DNA of 64,000 nucleotides. Origin: Jaapia argillacea MUCL 33604 (Eukaryota > Basidiomycota > Agaricomycetes > Jaapiales > Jaapiaceae). The position numbers were made by a program, and so were the translations under genes. The notes below the pieces were generated by a model. The model made no database searches. It was not told the DNA's origin and saw nothing but the letters and a program-made list of their open reading frames with translations. Positions 33,574 through 46,518 of the stretch are shown in pieces (the stretch's first letter is position 1; every line of letters begins with the position of its first letter). The stretch covers positions 797,558 through 861,557 of the forward strand of contig KL197720.1 of assembly GCA_000697665.1 (NCBI GenBank), given 5' to 3'.

Positions 33574-36095
33574 ATGCGGTCCGTGGAGTCCCTGGCTGTG
33601 GCCCTCTCGCTCACTTCCTACGCCTTCGCTTGGACTGGTGGCCATCGCGACCTCCCGCGTGGGCCTCAAAAACGAAATATCGTCTCAAATGGACAGATCC
33701 AAGCCGAGTACGACTTTGTCATTGCAGGCGGGGGTACGGCTGGGTTAGTTCTGGCGTCGAGGCTGACGGAGGATCCCAATTTGTCTGTGCTTGTACTGGA
33801 AGCAGGGGATACCGGAGACGCAGTGGCAAATTCAATAAGTGAGTCTTGCCACAGGAGCGTTGGCCGAACCAGAATTGAACGTCTCTTTGGTACAGACATC
33901 CCTGGAAATGCCTACTATGACTCCCTGTATGGGACGAGTTATGATTGGGCGTACCAGACTGTTCCTCAACCTTACGCCGGCAATCGACCACTTACTTGGG
34001 CTCGAGGCAAAGTACTTGGTGGTTCCAGTGCCATGAATGGCTTGTATATTGTCCGTCCTTCCGAGGTGGAAGTGAACACTTGGTCGGAGTTGATAGCCAC
34101 CCAAGACCCTGGTATCGCAAATGCCTGGAACTGGGAAAATATGCTGGCCGCGATGAAAAAGAGCGAAACCTTCACCGCTCCTCCAGCCGCTATTCAACAA
34201 GCTGGCGATATCACGTATGACACGTCAAGCCGAGGGACAGACGGCCCTGTCCAGGTTTCATACCCGGGATAGTAAGTCCTAGATTAAGCTTCTGGGTCTT
34301 GAAACGATGAAGCTTACATTCTTTCTAGCATGTTTCCAGTTGTTGGCAATTGGACTCCTGCTTTGACTGCAATGGACATCCCTGCAAGTCCAGACGCGTA
34401 TGGTGGTAACGGATGGGGTTCATTCGTTGCAACGTCATCTATTAACCCATCCAACTTCACTCGTTCATACTCTCGTTCCGCTTACATCGACCCACTCCCC
34501 CCTCGATCTAATCTCGACATTCTGCCCAACGCTGCCGTCACACGACTCATATTTTCAAACGCTACCACTACAAACTTGACGGCCACTGCTGTTGAATTTG
34601 GTGCGACTGCCGCGGCTGCTCGACAAACTGTGAATGTCCGCAAGGAAGTAATTCTTGCCGGGGGCGCCATAGGTTCACCAAACATCTTGCTGCATAGTGG
34701 AGTTGGACCCGAGGATGTCCTTCAGGCCGCAGGTGTGGCTGTGAATGTTGCGTTGCCTGGTGTGGGCCAACACTTACAAGACCATCTGGTGCGCATTGGC
34801 TCGTCTAGATTTCGTTTTGGGTTTGTTAACGTTTCGTCATAGAGTACCGAAGTTACTTTCCAAACGACAGAAGCGACCGCCGCATCTATGCATGCTTCCA
34901 ACTCTGTATGTCTCGCTTTTCGATTGATCCCCAACATTCAATCAACTTCTTTGGTTGTAGGCAACCGCAAACACGCCTGCTTTCCTTTCCTTCGTCAACT
35001 CAGCAACAGTCTATGTCAACATCTCCGAATTAATCGCCGATCCAGCTACTTTCGCTCAGCAGATTGCTGGTAATCTGACCTATGCCTCTACACTCGTTCC
35101 TAGCATATACCCCGAGGTCGTTGCCGGCTATCAAGCAATCTATAATGCCACCCTGAACAACGTTTTCATGTCACCAGTCGGGCAGATGGAGATCCTGCTG
35201 GCTTTGACCGGCACGGGGGTTGGGGCTCAAACCATCGCCATCCAAGCGGCTCATCAACACCCTTTCAGGTTTGCTGCCTTGATGGCGAAATTTACGGGCT
35301 CTAACACGTGTTGACTATTTCTGCTTTAGCCATGGGAGGGTCTATATCAATTCTTCGGATCCGTTCGCAAGCCCCGTCATCGATCCAGGTTATCTATCTC
35401 ATCCCGCCGGTAAGCGCTTTCCGATGGTTACCTAGAATACACAAGACTTTACTACCGTTCCCAGATATCGTCATTCTGCGTGAAGGTCTAAAGTTGGCTC
35501 GCACGCTCGGTGGAACTCCGCCATTGAGTGCGGCCATGGGGGTCGAAGCTAGTCCAGGACCGACTGTTCAGTCCGATGCTGACTGGGAAAATTGGCTGGT
35601 CACGACCGTGGGCACTGAGTTCCATCCGTCATGTAGCTGTGCCATGCTGCCTCAGAACTTGGGAGGTGTTGTTGACGCCAATCTAAAGGTGTACGGTTTA
35701 GGTATGCTTTATTGTCGACTTTTGGGCCTAAAGCAGTCGTGACTTTCGTCTCATTTTAGCTAATGTTCGGGTGGTCGACGCGTCGGTCTTCCCCATGCAG
35801 TTCTCAGCTCACGTCAGTTGTCTATTTCCTGCACTTCGTCCTATTCTGATTTCAGCATTAGTTACAAGCGCCCGTCTATGCCCTTGCTGAGCAGGCCTCT
35901 ACAATCATTCGCTCGTTCTACAACGGTTCTGCCGTGCCTTGGTCCTCATCCACTACAACCAGTGCAGCCCCTGGGGCCACAGCGACGGGCCAGAGCACGA
36001 CCAAGAACGGTGCACAATCCCGTTACGCATCTGCTACGGGCTTAGCTGCCATTGCAGGTGCCGCGATGGCTGCTGTCATTGCCATGGTTATATAA
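33574..36095 (+). CDS. GMC oxidoreductase, secreted and probably GPI-anchored
   Basis: Nine exons (33574-33838, 33896-34271, 34329-34788, 34843-34905, 34961-35268, 35330-35409, 35465-35701, 35760-35812, 35862-36095) give 691 aa. A signal peptide is followed by the FAD-binding motif GGGTAG (52-57) with VLEAGD. The GMC signatures RGKVLGGSSAMNG and GAIGSPNILLHSGVGP are present, as are the two active-site histidines, His 571 (GTEFHPSCS) and His 614 (FPMQFSAH). The family oxidises alcohols or sugars and includes aryl-alcohol oxidase, glucose oxidase and pyranose dehydrogenase; the substrate cannot be told. The tail is Ser/Thr-rich and ends in a hydrophobic stretch (LAAIAGAAMAAVIAMVI), as in GPI-anchored proteins. 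That is unusual for secreted GMC enzymes. Confidence 0.9.
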
Positions 36096-36501
36096 ATTTT
36101 AGGACAATTGTTGTTATTTTCTGGACCATCCTTCCATTTGGACTGTTATCAGCGACATTCTGCGATATGGGGACTTGGCATGAACTTTATCCTGCAATCT
36201 GGACATGTAGATATGGACCCTACAGTACAGATCATTAGTAGACTATCTAAGTGGCGACGTTGTGACCAAGATTCCTGTTGGTGACTTGGGGCTAATAGAA
36301 TAAATATTGACAAGATTTACCGTAGAATCCGAGAATATGGTGGTGAAAGATCAATCTAATGCGAATGGTATGTGAAGCAGCAAGATGGACCAGAAGAGAA
36401 TGAAAACAAGATGACACTGAAGGAGAATAATCAACAAAGGTAATGATAACCGTAGCTGGTATGACCTGTGTGCGCATCAGGGACACGCCCCTAGGTGATG
36501 G
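36096..36501. other. convergent intergenic region
   Basis: These 406 bp lie between the 3' ends of the GMC gene and the histidine kinase gene. They are A/T-rich and I see no gene. Confidence 0.5.
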
Positions 36502-39500
36502 TCATGAAAATCCCAGCTGATGAAACATCTCGTCGAGGGTTTTGAAGGCAACGGGTTTTACTAGGCTACGTGAATTGATGAGCGAAATGGAGGCACAGTC
36601 TTTGTGCTGCAACACTCACTAGCCATCAACTCCAGCCTCAAATGCACGGCGCTTATCCTCTAAAGATGACATGCCGGTAAGGGCTAATATCCTCGTCGAA
36701 TTGTTGCTGCTTTGACTAGAGCGACGGGCGGATTCGAGTGCTCGAATCTCCGTCGTTGCGCCGACCCCTAAATACGATGAGTGCCTCAAATAACGACCGA
36801 GTATAAAACACACACCGTCAAGAACAGGCATTGACAGATCGATCAAAACAACACTACAGACGCCTAAGGATCAATGTAGGATGAAGAAAAGGCAGAGCGC
36901 ACTCAAAGGGTCCTTCCTCTTCAAAGACTCGCACTCCCTCGCGTCCATCGACAGCATCGCGGTATTCGTGGCCCTGTATTACGTTGGTACTCCAATAATT
37001 GTGTGGTAAGAATTACTCCATACCTTATTCTTTAACCATTTTATCCTGTTATCTATGTCAGAGCGAGTCTCAAAACATGGATGACAACTTACAACAAGTT
37101 ACGGAGGATGCTGTTATCCTCGACCACGAGAACTCGAAGTCGTCCAATCACATTGACATGGCCAACTGAAGATTTTAAAAGGGTCCCTCCGGCGCCAATG
37201 GAGATAGTATGCTTGGGGGAATCTTGACTGAGGGACGCCGCTCGTGTCCGAGTGTCCAAAGCAGGGGAGGGTGTTTGTTCCTCCTGAGTCGCTTCCAAAT
37301 CCCTCCAGGTGCCCAGGGGATGCATCGTAAGTGCGCGAGGCCCAAGGTGCGGACGAGCGGGCGGCACAGAGCGCACATGAGTTTCCTCAGAGTTTCGACG
37401 CGAGAGGGCGCTCTGTCCCATTGTCGAGTGTGTCGAGCGATCACGCGTGATCGCAGATGTAAACGACGAAGGATTGTCCAGAGACGAAACCCGTGCTCTT
37501 TCTCCCATATGCAGCGAATGCATGCATAACTTGAGAGCTCCCCGCAAACGGGATGGTCCAACCGGTTTGTACAATAGGCGAGCAAAACCGCCAATCTGCT
37601 CGAAGTTGTTAATCATCGCCATCAGTTGCGGCTCACCACGAGCCGAAGAAAGGATCAGGAAAGCTCGACTAGCATCCTTCCTGACCACAGCGTCCGCAAC
37701 GGGAGAAATATCTTCATTGACAATGATGACATCTCCTAAGTCAGGGTCTGTCTCGTTCCGAACCGCAAATCCCCACCAAGATACAAGATAGTTCTCGATG
37801 CTTTCACGGAGTAGCTCGATCCCCCGGTGTCGATGGTCGAAACCGAGGAGGGAGACGGTTGGGCGATGCGATAGCCCATCTAAACCCATGTGATTATTGT
37901 CTGCCCCAAGATGGTCTTCGTCCATAACTCGCTCGGCATTGAAAGTGATCTTGATCTCTGTCCCAACTCCTTCGACACTCCATACGTCAACGTTGCCATC
38001 AACACTTGGTGAGTGGACAATGCTGTTAACAATGGCCAAGCCGAGGCCTGTTCCGGTTTGGAGTGGGTTTTCTTGGGAAAAGGGGTGGAAAAGTTGGTTC
38101 TGTGCAATTTGGTTCAGGACGGTTCATTTCAAAGGAAGTCAAGCAGGTCTACCTTCAAGAAGTTTTGACTGATACCCTGAGAAGTCTGTTAGTGTGAATC
38201 CTCGACGAAACATCATGTACAACACCTTTCCCGTATCGGATACGAAAAGCTCCACCTTGACCTGGGCGGGAGGGGTATCAGAAGACGGGGGCAGCTGCCG
38301 AAGGACAACGTGCACAAATCCGCTCTAGACAAGGCTTCAACAACGGGCAATTTACGCAAGGGAGTCGAACCAACCGTAGTAAACTTCAAGCTGTTACCAA
38401 AGATGTTCATGAGAATACGGCGAATGCCGCCCTTCTCACACATCAGGACCCAATCCTAGGAAATAAAGACATTAGAAGAAACGTCAAGGGCTGGAGCATC
38501 GACGTACAGCGTCTTTGGGATCTATATCGACGACGGTTTCGACATGATTAGTAGCTAGGGCATTCACTACGCCTGGGCGCTGGGGGTCGGGCGGTGAATA
38601 AACACTTCCTATCTCTGAATCTCGCAATGACGCCATCCTAGCCTTATATCCAATCCAGCTCCCCTCCACGGCTTCTTCAACCAGTTGCATCAAGTCAACT
38701 CTGCTCCGTTTGGTTAGTGTCACAACAATCCCTACTATGGTAGACGGCGACTCACTTGCTGCGCAGAATGACCTGCTCAACGCCACCAGCCTTTGAGTTG
38801 CCACTCAATTTGGTGAAATCAAGTACGTGGTTGACGGTCTCGACAAGCGACGTGCCGCACGCTTGGACAGTTTGCAGGAAAGAAACCTGACTGTGGTTTA
38901 ACGGTGACTCCGCCAGCAGCTCCGCGGCGGCCAAGATCTAAACCGTTGTCAGACAAATGTTTTCAGAAATAAAGGAGTCCTCACCCCATGCAAGGGCGTT
39001 CGCAGTTCATGAGAGATACTTGGCAAAAGTTAGTTATATTCATGCCAATGGGATTCAATTGTTGGACCAACTTTGAGATAAAGAGACCCTTGGCTTGATC
39101 TGCTAATATCATCCTCCTCTTCAGAACGGCGGACAAAATGATGACACCTAAATCGGAGTAAGTATAGTTCCCCTCTAGACACGGGAGTCTCACCAATTGC
39201 TCTCAAATATGATAGTTCGTGGCCTTCCAGCTAAATATGAATCGGTAAAGCATGTTGATGAGGATTTGAGAAACGACAAGAGATATATGGCACCTTACAA
39301 ATCGCTTCTTTTGCTCGGAAGTGGTATAAGCGCATAGCAGAGCGAATGGCCTTTTGTCGATGTTAAAGATGGGAACCGCTGTGAAAGATTTAATAAGGTT
39401 TACGGCGATGAATGATGAGGCCACATACTCAGAGCATACTGGATTCGGGTTGGCAAAAAGGCCCGCAGACAAGTTGGCACAATACCATCGAATATCTTGC

Positions 39501-42500
39501 CGTCAGGATTCTTGGCGAAAAATTCAGCCAGCGAAGTGTAGTCCTGAGGAGAAAGCCTGTGATGGGTAGTACCAGCTTGTGGATCGGTGTGATGGGAGGT
39601 CACAAGGATGGCCGCTTCGGCACTTGGTGTCTCTAAGACTTCGCAATGCGATACGTCCATTACCGTGGCGCATTCGACGTCTAACGTTCGCTTCACTAGC
39701 TTAGCTGCTCGTTCGTATATCTTCTCCATAGATGATGGTGTAAACATTGTTTGTGATCCCTGGTCTGCCGGTCCGTCTATTTCCAGGCATTCTCGGGTGA
39801 ATTGCTCCATCTGTAAGAGATGAACATACAATGTGTACAAGGAAAAACAACTTTCACACACTGAGTTTTGGATCCGGTCCCTAATTCTCAATTGGATCTA
39901 TTCGCTGGCGATGAGCTCTCCCCGAAAGTATACATCGAGAAATAGTTCAAACCTTATCCCGCCAGAGCTCCATTTCACGCATAGCAATAGCCTTGAATAG
40001 CATGAGCACATGAGTATATCACACAGACGATTTGTCACGAACAGCAAATTCCTTGAGAGTATGTCGCTGCCGAGGACTGAAATCTTGACGAGGGACATCG
40101 TCTATCACAGCCAGCCTGATTTCGCCAGTCAAATCAGGACCAATCTCGAGCCAAATGAACGAAGGACTTGCGTGCCGACGTTGAAACCATCTAATGTACG
40201 CAACGGGGCCCCTGCGTAGAACTTGATCTGCGGCGAACTAAGAACAAATGGCTGTTCATGGCATGAGGACCTATATGATGAGCAATGATGTAGGACGCAC
40301 GTTTTGTGCAAAACGCCAATCTTCCATCGTGTTCAAAACTATCATGGGTTCATCACCACTGTGTCAAGCTGGTCAGCGATGCGTCGCTAGGCACACTAAA
40401 CGCCGTCACCAACCGTTGCAGGATGGCGTGTGCACAGAGAGTGCTGAGTCTTGGAAAGAAGGATCGCTGTCCAATGCCAGCTATTTAAAGGAGTTGTGAA
40501 TGGGATAAGTAGAAACGGAGAATAAGAATCCTCACACTCGGATTTGATCCATCTATGAGAGAGGAATTGAGTGAAAATGAGCCACAGGTGAGAAGAACGA
40601 TGCTCACTGTTCAGTACCGTCAATCAGGGTGATGACAACAATCTTGGTGTTGAAAACGAGTTTAGCGAGGTGAACAATGCGATCGAAATTGGGGTCATGA
40701 CCCGTGTTCCAAATGTTGAATCTGATGCAAAGATGTTCAATGGCTGTGACTTTCGTGAGATCGAGATATCCTCACTTGTATAGAGCACGGCGGCGTTCCA
40801 GCTCGTCTTGGGGATTGGGAGGTGCAAGATAACCTAACTCCTCGTACATCTGCTCTTCTCTGGCAGCCCTCCCCGCCTGACTCACCGAACCCTCTGATGA
40901 GAGACGGCCAGGGTGAAACGGGCGTTCATGCGAAGTGGGCAAAGGCGCGGACATTTGCCGAGTGAGACACACTCTTCTGGGGACTGCGGGTACTGTCACA
41001 ACTTCTGATTCGAAAGGTGGAGCCGAAGGATGCCGCCTGTATACCGGCAATTTTTGAGGTCGTTCAATGTCGACTATCTCACTACCAGTGGGAGATGGGT
41101 CGATCTTCATATTCTCCACTGGGCCGAAGTAATCTCCTGCAATCTCAGTGCTTGACCCTGCAGGTGCTGTCGCAGGAGGGATCGAGTTCAGAGTGAAGGA
41201 AGGGAGATGTACATCGGCAGTCATTTCCCCAGGGGATGGTGACGGGGAGACACTGCCCGGAATAGTAGCAAGTCCTGTGTCTTCGACATCTTGAGTCCCG
41301 CGCCAGAAACTGCCCAGCCGCGATTTCCTAACCTCCGGAGAACGATTGGTGTCTGATGGCGGCTCGCGGGAATGAGCCCCGGGAATTACTGCAGTTACAC
41401 CCCGGAAGGGGTCCGTCAGTTCACGTTCGGGAGAAGGAAGTGCTAGCGGTGCCAGTGAAACCCTCGCAGCCGCCAGCCGCATAGCAGCCGTGTGAGTGGC
41501 GATGTCTGGGCTTGTTGGTAATGGTGGATTAGAAGAATCGGACGGTGTTCCAAATGGCCTTGCTGGTAGAGATGAGCGAAAGTCTGCAAAGGAACTCCTG
41601 ATTCGGGGCGGAGGAGGAATATTTAGCGGAATATCAGGTCTATTCTTTCGCGAATCTTTCTGGGTGGACTTGTCTGGAGAGCTCGCCGCAACGGGAGACT
41701 TCGCAGGTCCTGGCGGGATGGTTTCACACCCGTTGATGTCTTGTGGAGCTGTAGTGCCGACAGGGTCGGGGATGACTATATATGGGAGTGAGACCGGGTC
41801 AAGGGGGATGCGTGGGCCAAAGGAGGGTGGTAACTCACCCTGTGAACAACTTGGTTCAGTTGGAGGCAGGTGCAAATCAAGATGCGCATTGGGGGAAGGG
41901 AAACGTGTTGCCATCCGCGTTCGCGGGGGTTTCGGTGTACGGTGTGGATCCCAGCGGCCAGACGAATACGCCTCGATGAATGTTGCCCAGTCATAATCCG
42001 CTTGAACAGTGGCATTCTTGTCCTGCGATGAAACGATATCGGAATAGGTTCCATCTGACTCTTCTTCCGTGCCTTGAAACGGGGATGAATCCCAGCCTGG
42101 CAGAGCAGGCGACCGTGATGTATTAGTTTGAGTCAAATAAATTCAATTTGCAGGAGGACGTACCCAGCTGAGATGTACCCTCGCCAAAGAACCCTATACC
42201 CTCTAGATGCTCGAGAGGCTGTTGCACACTAGAAGCAACTGCGTCTGTAGCTGCGGTCCCATTAGGTTGTAAAGCGAAACTACCCTGTGTGCTCAGGGGC
42301 GAAAACTCGCGTCTGGATCGCCTGCCTGTCTGGACGGATGGAAGAAGCGTGAAACTTTTCTCTACAGATGAAGCCGTCGATGGCCGAGGAGGACGACGGG
42401 GCCCTCGACTGGGGGCGATGACGACCGAGGGGATAGGAGACATCGGGGTATGTTGAGAAACGGCAATCTGAGCAGGGACAGAGGGATTCCAGGGTACCAA

Positions 42501-42548
42501 CGTAGGATCAAGAGGTGGGGCGAGATTTGGTTGAGTTCCGGGATCCAT
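36502..42548 (-). CDS. hybrid histidine kinase with GAF, HisKA, HATPase and receiver domains
   Basis: This is a large multi-exon minus-strand gene. The start at 42548 (MDPGTQPNL) is the first real ATG. A long Pro/Ser-rich N-terminus contains [19 protein letters not shown]. Next comes a GAF-like sensor region ([25 protein letters not shown]; 40000-40770). The phosphoacceptor box [15 protein letters not shown] is formed across an intron near 39000. The ATPase part has the N box ([15 protein letters not shown]) and [12 protein letters not shown] degenerate receiver ([10 protein letters not shown] where the phosphoacceptor Asp is expected, but YKPVGP kept) precedes a true C-terminal receiver with VVEDNS, the acceptor Asp in [13 protein letters not shown], and YLVKPVAF. 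It should feed a His-Asp phosphorelay; the signal is unknown. Several middle exon borders are approximate. Confidence 0.87.
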
Positions 42549-42967
42549 TGGAGTTAATTTGCGCACTCCAGACACGCTCCGAGAGCTCAGATGTCAGAGT
42601 AGTGAAACAACAAGAATGAAGGGCAAGGGTTGGTTGAATATTGACAGAGCAGAGGCAAAGAACACGCCTGGACGATATACAGCGAAAGAACCGAAATTGA
42701 AGGGCAGATGGAAGCGATAAAGCTCCACTCCAACGGTATAAACAGTAGTTGCAAGCCAACCCCCATACACAAACACCCGCCACAATACCCGATGATGTCA
42801 TCCTCAAGGCATTCATTTTGAAATTCAATATCATGAGGTTCAACAGGATTGGTGATTTTCACTATACGGACCACAGAATTGGCATGAAAGCTTGGGATCC
42901 AAACAGTTGGGTGTCTGCTTCGTACCACAAAGTACATCGCGCAAGGTACCGCGAAAAAAATTGCCTC
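42549..42967. other. intergenic region between histidine kinase and dolichol kinase
   Basis: About 420 bp between two minus-strand genes, likely the histidine kinase promoter plus the dolichol kinase 3' UTR. Small frames here have no recognisable content. Confidence 0.5.
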
Positions 42968-45900
42968 CTAAACGTCTAGAATTACTAACATGCTCCACGT
43001 GTACAGCGGCAACGTCAAGTTATCATTCTGGACTGAAAGCGCTTCGAGAATCGATGAAAGACTCGCCACTAACCCATACCGGAGGATCTGCGGGAATAGA
43101 AAACGTTAGGTCCGTTGCATCCTCGACCCAAATAGTTACCTACCGAGAATGATTCCGCGAAGCCACAGAGCCTTAAAAGCCAGACACAACCCAGGACCGA
43201 CACCGTAAAAGCTACACTCCCTTCCAGAGTCTTCGGTGTGGTGGGAGACCACACATGGATTCCTATCCGTTTGCCAACTATGGACGCCTACAAATACTAT
43301 GTGAATTCGTCTTCGTATTGGCAAACAGTTTAACGCACAATTGCGTCACCAACACCCAAAGTCAAGATGCCGGTGAAAAGCAAAAACTTAGACGACCTGA
43401 TGGGCCCGTCAATGACAAAAACTATTGTGAAAATGTCGGAGAACGTACCCTTCGAGCCAAAGAGAGCCGGCGCAACCAGTGAGCAAGTAAAAGTGGCTCA
43501 AGATCACGGTGCCTCCGTCTTTCTGGTCCAGGAACTCGTTCATGAACACATGAACCGCAGCCCCAAATGGATAGAGGGCAAAGTATCGGACATATTCCGC
43601 AAATGTGAACAGCGCAAAGGCTGCGCTGAACGCGAGGTGGGTAAAAGCAGGCTAAAAACAGCGTTCACTCAAGTAGTGGCAGATGAGAAAGGCAAGGTGA
43701 CCTACATCAAGCGCTACGCCTGGGAGAAACATGGCAACAGCCAGTGCATGGAAGAATTTACGCCGAGCATTGAGTCCAAGTGTCGGTACATGCTTATCCG
43801 CGGCGTCGAGAAGATCCGTGGCAACATTTGACATATTCGCCGTGTTCGGTAGGTTCGGTAGGTTTGGCAAGTTTGAGAACGACAGCCCCAATGAGCCCGT
43901 GGCAGATGTGGGAGTCGCGGGAATAGTGGTGTCGGGGCTTGGGTGAGACTCCGACGAATCTCTCCCAGGGAACGACTCATTGGTCGTTGCAGCTGGATTC
44001 CGAACACGATATCGCCTGGATCTTGCAAGCTGCCGATTCCATCCCGCAACACTCAGACTCCCTAGTAACGCCCAATACAAAACAAGCGCGATGCGACTCC
44101 ACTTCTTCTTACCCTCGAGTAACCAAAATAGGACCCATAGCCAAGGGTCTCTATTACGCAGACACCATCTTGTCCACATGCCGATGAGTCCACCGACAAT
44201 GAGCACAGTCCCGAGATAAAACCCGCCTGCAAGCCCGCGGCGGTGCGCTAACCTCTCTTGACGTACGCGTAAGCGGCGGACATACTGCTTCCCGATATGA
44301 CGTGAAAGGACCAAAAGAGGACATAGCAAGAATCCCGTGAGGAACGATCCAGGGATGAGGGCGATCTGAAACACAAGCAAGGGTGTCGGCAGACGGTATG
44401 TCTTGATGAAAGGGGTCGTCACAGGCCACAGCTACGGGAACGTGACGCATGAGTACAATGGGAGGAGCATCGAGTGGGTGGACAAACCCTGGCTATCGTA
44501 ATGTTCACCATCTCCATGAATAGAGAGGTTGCACCGAAGCAAACGAGGCCTAGCTCGCCGAGGGTAAAGCTCCGATGGGCAAGGCGAATGGAGGTGTACA
44601 GAGCAAATTGATAGAAGAGCCCGCCCACTGCCACCTCAAAGTAGTTCAAATCTACAGGACTTGCGTGAGCTGGTTGAGAGCGTTTCAAGAGAAATAAGTC
44701 AAGACACACGTTGCCATATACCAGATCCGGCATCCGCGAACAGTGCTCGAACTACAAGCAGAGCCAGGGTCACGCCGAACGTGAATAAAACATACAACCA
44801 CGACCTCTTCGATTCACTTCTAGGTACAGATTTCCGCTCCCCTTCGGGCCCCGTGGAGGCGTTGCCCTGTCGATGGATGTATTCGATCCACCACGACGCG
44901 CAGACGTGGATGAGAAGAATAGTAGAACAGAAGGTAGCAAGATTAACAAGGTTGAGTCGTGACACCAGCAGGGCTTCTGGCGCAGTTCGTGGGTAAGCTA
45001 CATTTTGAAAAGAGTATGGTTCTTCTATAAGCCAGGTCGAGGGAAGAGAGATTTTGGTGTGAGAAACCGCAACGCTTGTGACGGAGGAATACAGCATCGC
45101 TGACGCGACGAGGGGGCCAAGGAGCAGGGCCGTGAGGATTCCGTCATCGGAAGATTCCCTAAAACACTGTTAATCCACCAGGAATAAGATTACCTGCTGT
45201 TCACTCACCGGTAGTTCTTTGGGACTGTCATCCACACGAACCCAAAATCATCCTTTTTGACCAACTTCGGGGTGAGGACACGTCTGTGTTCTCGCCCCTC
45301 CCTAGTCCAAGGTGAGGGAGAGCGGTTTAGGGAGATTGTTTCGGAGGCAGGCGATCCAGAAGATGGTTTAGAAAGGGAGACCTGGGTCCACGCCACATAG
45401 AGTATTGACGCCAGGACAAGGAATAAAAGCTCTGATAGATGTGAAACTGTTAGACTCCGTGTCTGGGTCAAAGAGAGAAACTAAAAAACCTCTAGGTATC
45501 CACAATTCCGCAGTATAGAGCTCCCGCGTGCAGATGGATAGTTTGTTGGCGACGAAGATTAGACATGCGACGAGTAAAAATGATTCTCCAGCCTTTCTAG
45601 AGTCAATGGAGAATGTGCAAGTAGTCTGAAAGATCGGGATAGTGACTGAAAATCCGAAGAACGCTGGAAGGAGGGATGGAGGGATGAATCTACTACGCAG
45701 TGTCCAAGGTGATAATGTTCGGTGAGATAAAGAATTGCCGTTTCCATTCACCCTCGACCGGATAGCGGGAGATCTCGAGCGAGTGAATGCTTGAGAACGT
45801 TGCTTCAGAGGAGAACCGGAATCCGCGTCAACTGGGTTTGAAGGGTATCCATGAGGATGTCTGCCATTATGGCCGTTTCTGAGCCTACGGGATCTTGCTT

Positions 45901-46225
45901 GAGTATGTGACCTCCCACGAGACGACTGTGAATCATCATCGGAGTCACGGTCATCTTCTGTGCTTGAACCTGAGCTGGAATGGGATGAGAACTATGGCTG
46001 GATGACCCGAGCAGTATACAGACCTAGAAGAACCTGCTTGATAGCTCGTACTCCAGTCTAACGATGGGGACGGTTGGACATTCCCATCCGGGATAAGCAA
46101 GGATTCTGGACGGCGACGTCCGCGATTCTTGAGTGGGTGATTCCGCGATGAATCACCACGCCCAGATGGCGGTTTGGGAGACGGAGGAGGCGACGGGGAG
46201 GAGCGTGATCTCGTCAGCGTGGCGG
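42968..46225 (-). CDS. SEC59: dolichol kinase (SEC59-like)
   Basis: This is a multi-exon minus-strand gene for a protein with many membrane segments. The C-terminal CTP-binding and catalytic part is clear. It has LNARRKFFHALAVAMFLPG, YVRYFALYPFGAAVHVFMN, TGILTLGVGDAIASIVGKRI and WSPTTPKTLEGSVAFT, and it ends LPLYTWSMLVILDV at 42968. Dolichol kinase phosphorylates dolichol in the ER membrane and so supplies the lipid carrier for N-glycosylation and GPI anchors. The N-terminal 150 or so residues are Ser/Arg/Pro-rich and hydrophilic, an extension not typical of the yeast enzyme. The 5' limit is uncertain: the first exon I can see begins after an AG at 46226 and the true start codon lies further upstream. 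Confidence 0.85.
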
Positions 46226-46518
46226 CTATGATTGCAAGCTAGTCATGCAAAACGATGTTAAAAAACGTAGCAGTTTTCAAGAAAGTAGTCCCTGTGATTC
46301 TTGCTCGTCATGGACTTGGTTGGGATTCTGGTCTCATTTCGGCATTTCGGCATACACGCGCAAATAAAAGGCCACAATCTCCAAACAAACGCGTCGCGTC
46401 CGACAGACGCTCATTCACCAGCCCTTCATATACCCCTCGACTTTCTCTGGCTATTTACTGCGCGCTTCCTCCTTACGAAACAACTTAGGTTACAGCTCTC
46501 AGCCATCTAATTTTGAGA
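46226..46518. other. shared upstream region of dolichol kinase and uracil-DNA glycosylase
   Basis: About 290 bp. It must contain the unresolved 5' exon of the dolichol kinase gene and the promoter of the glycosylase gene. Confidence 0.4.

Noticed and set aside
41496-41996. 166-aa + strand open frame
   Set aside because: It is antisense to the disordered N-terminus of the histidine kinase.
43367-43831. 154-aa + strand open frame
   Set aside because: It is antisense to dolichol kinase exons, whose minus-strand reading has strong family motifs and clean introns.
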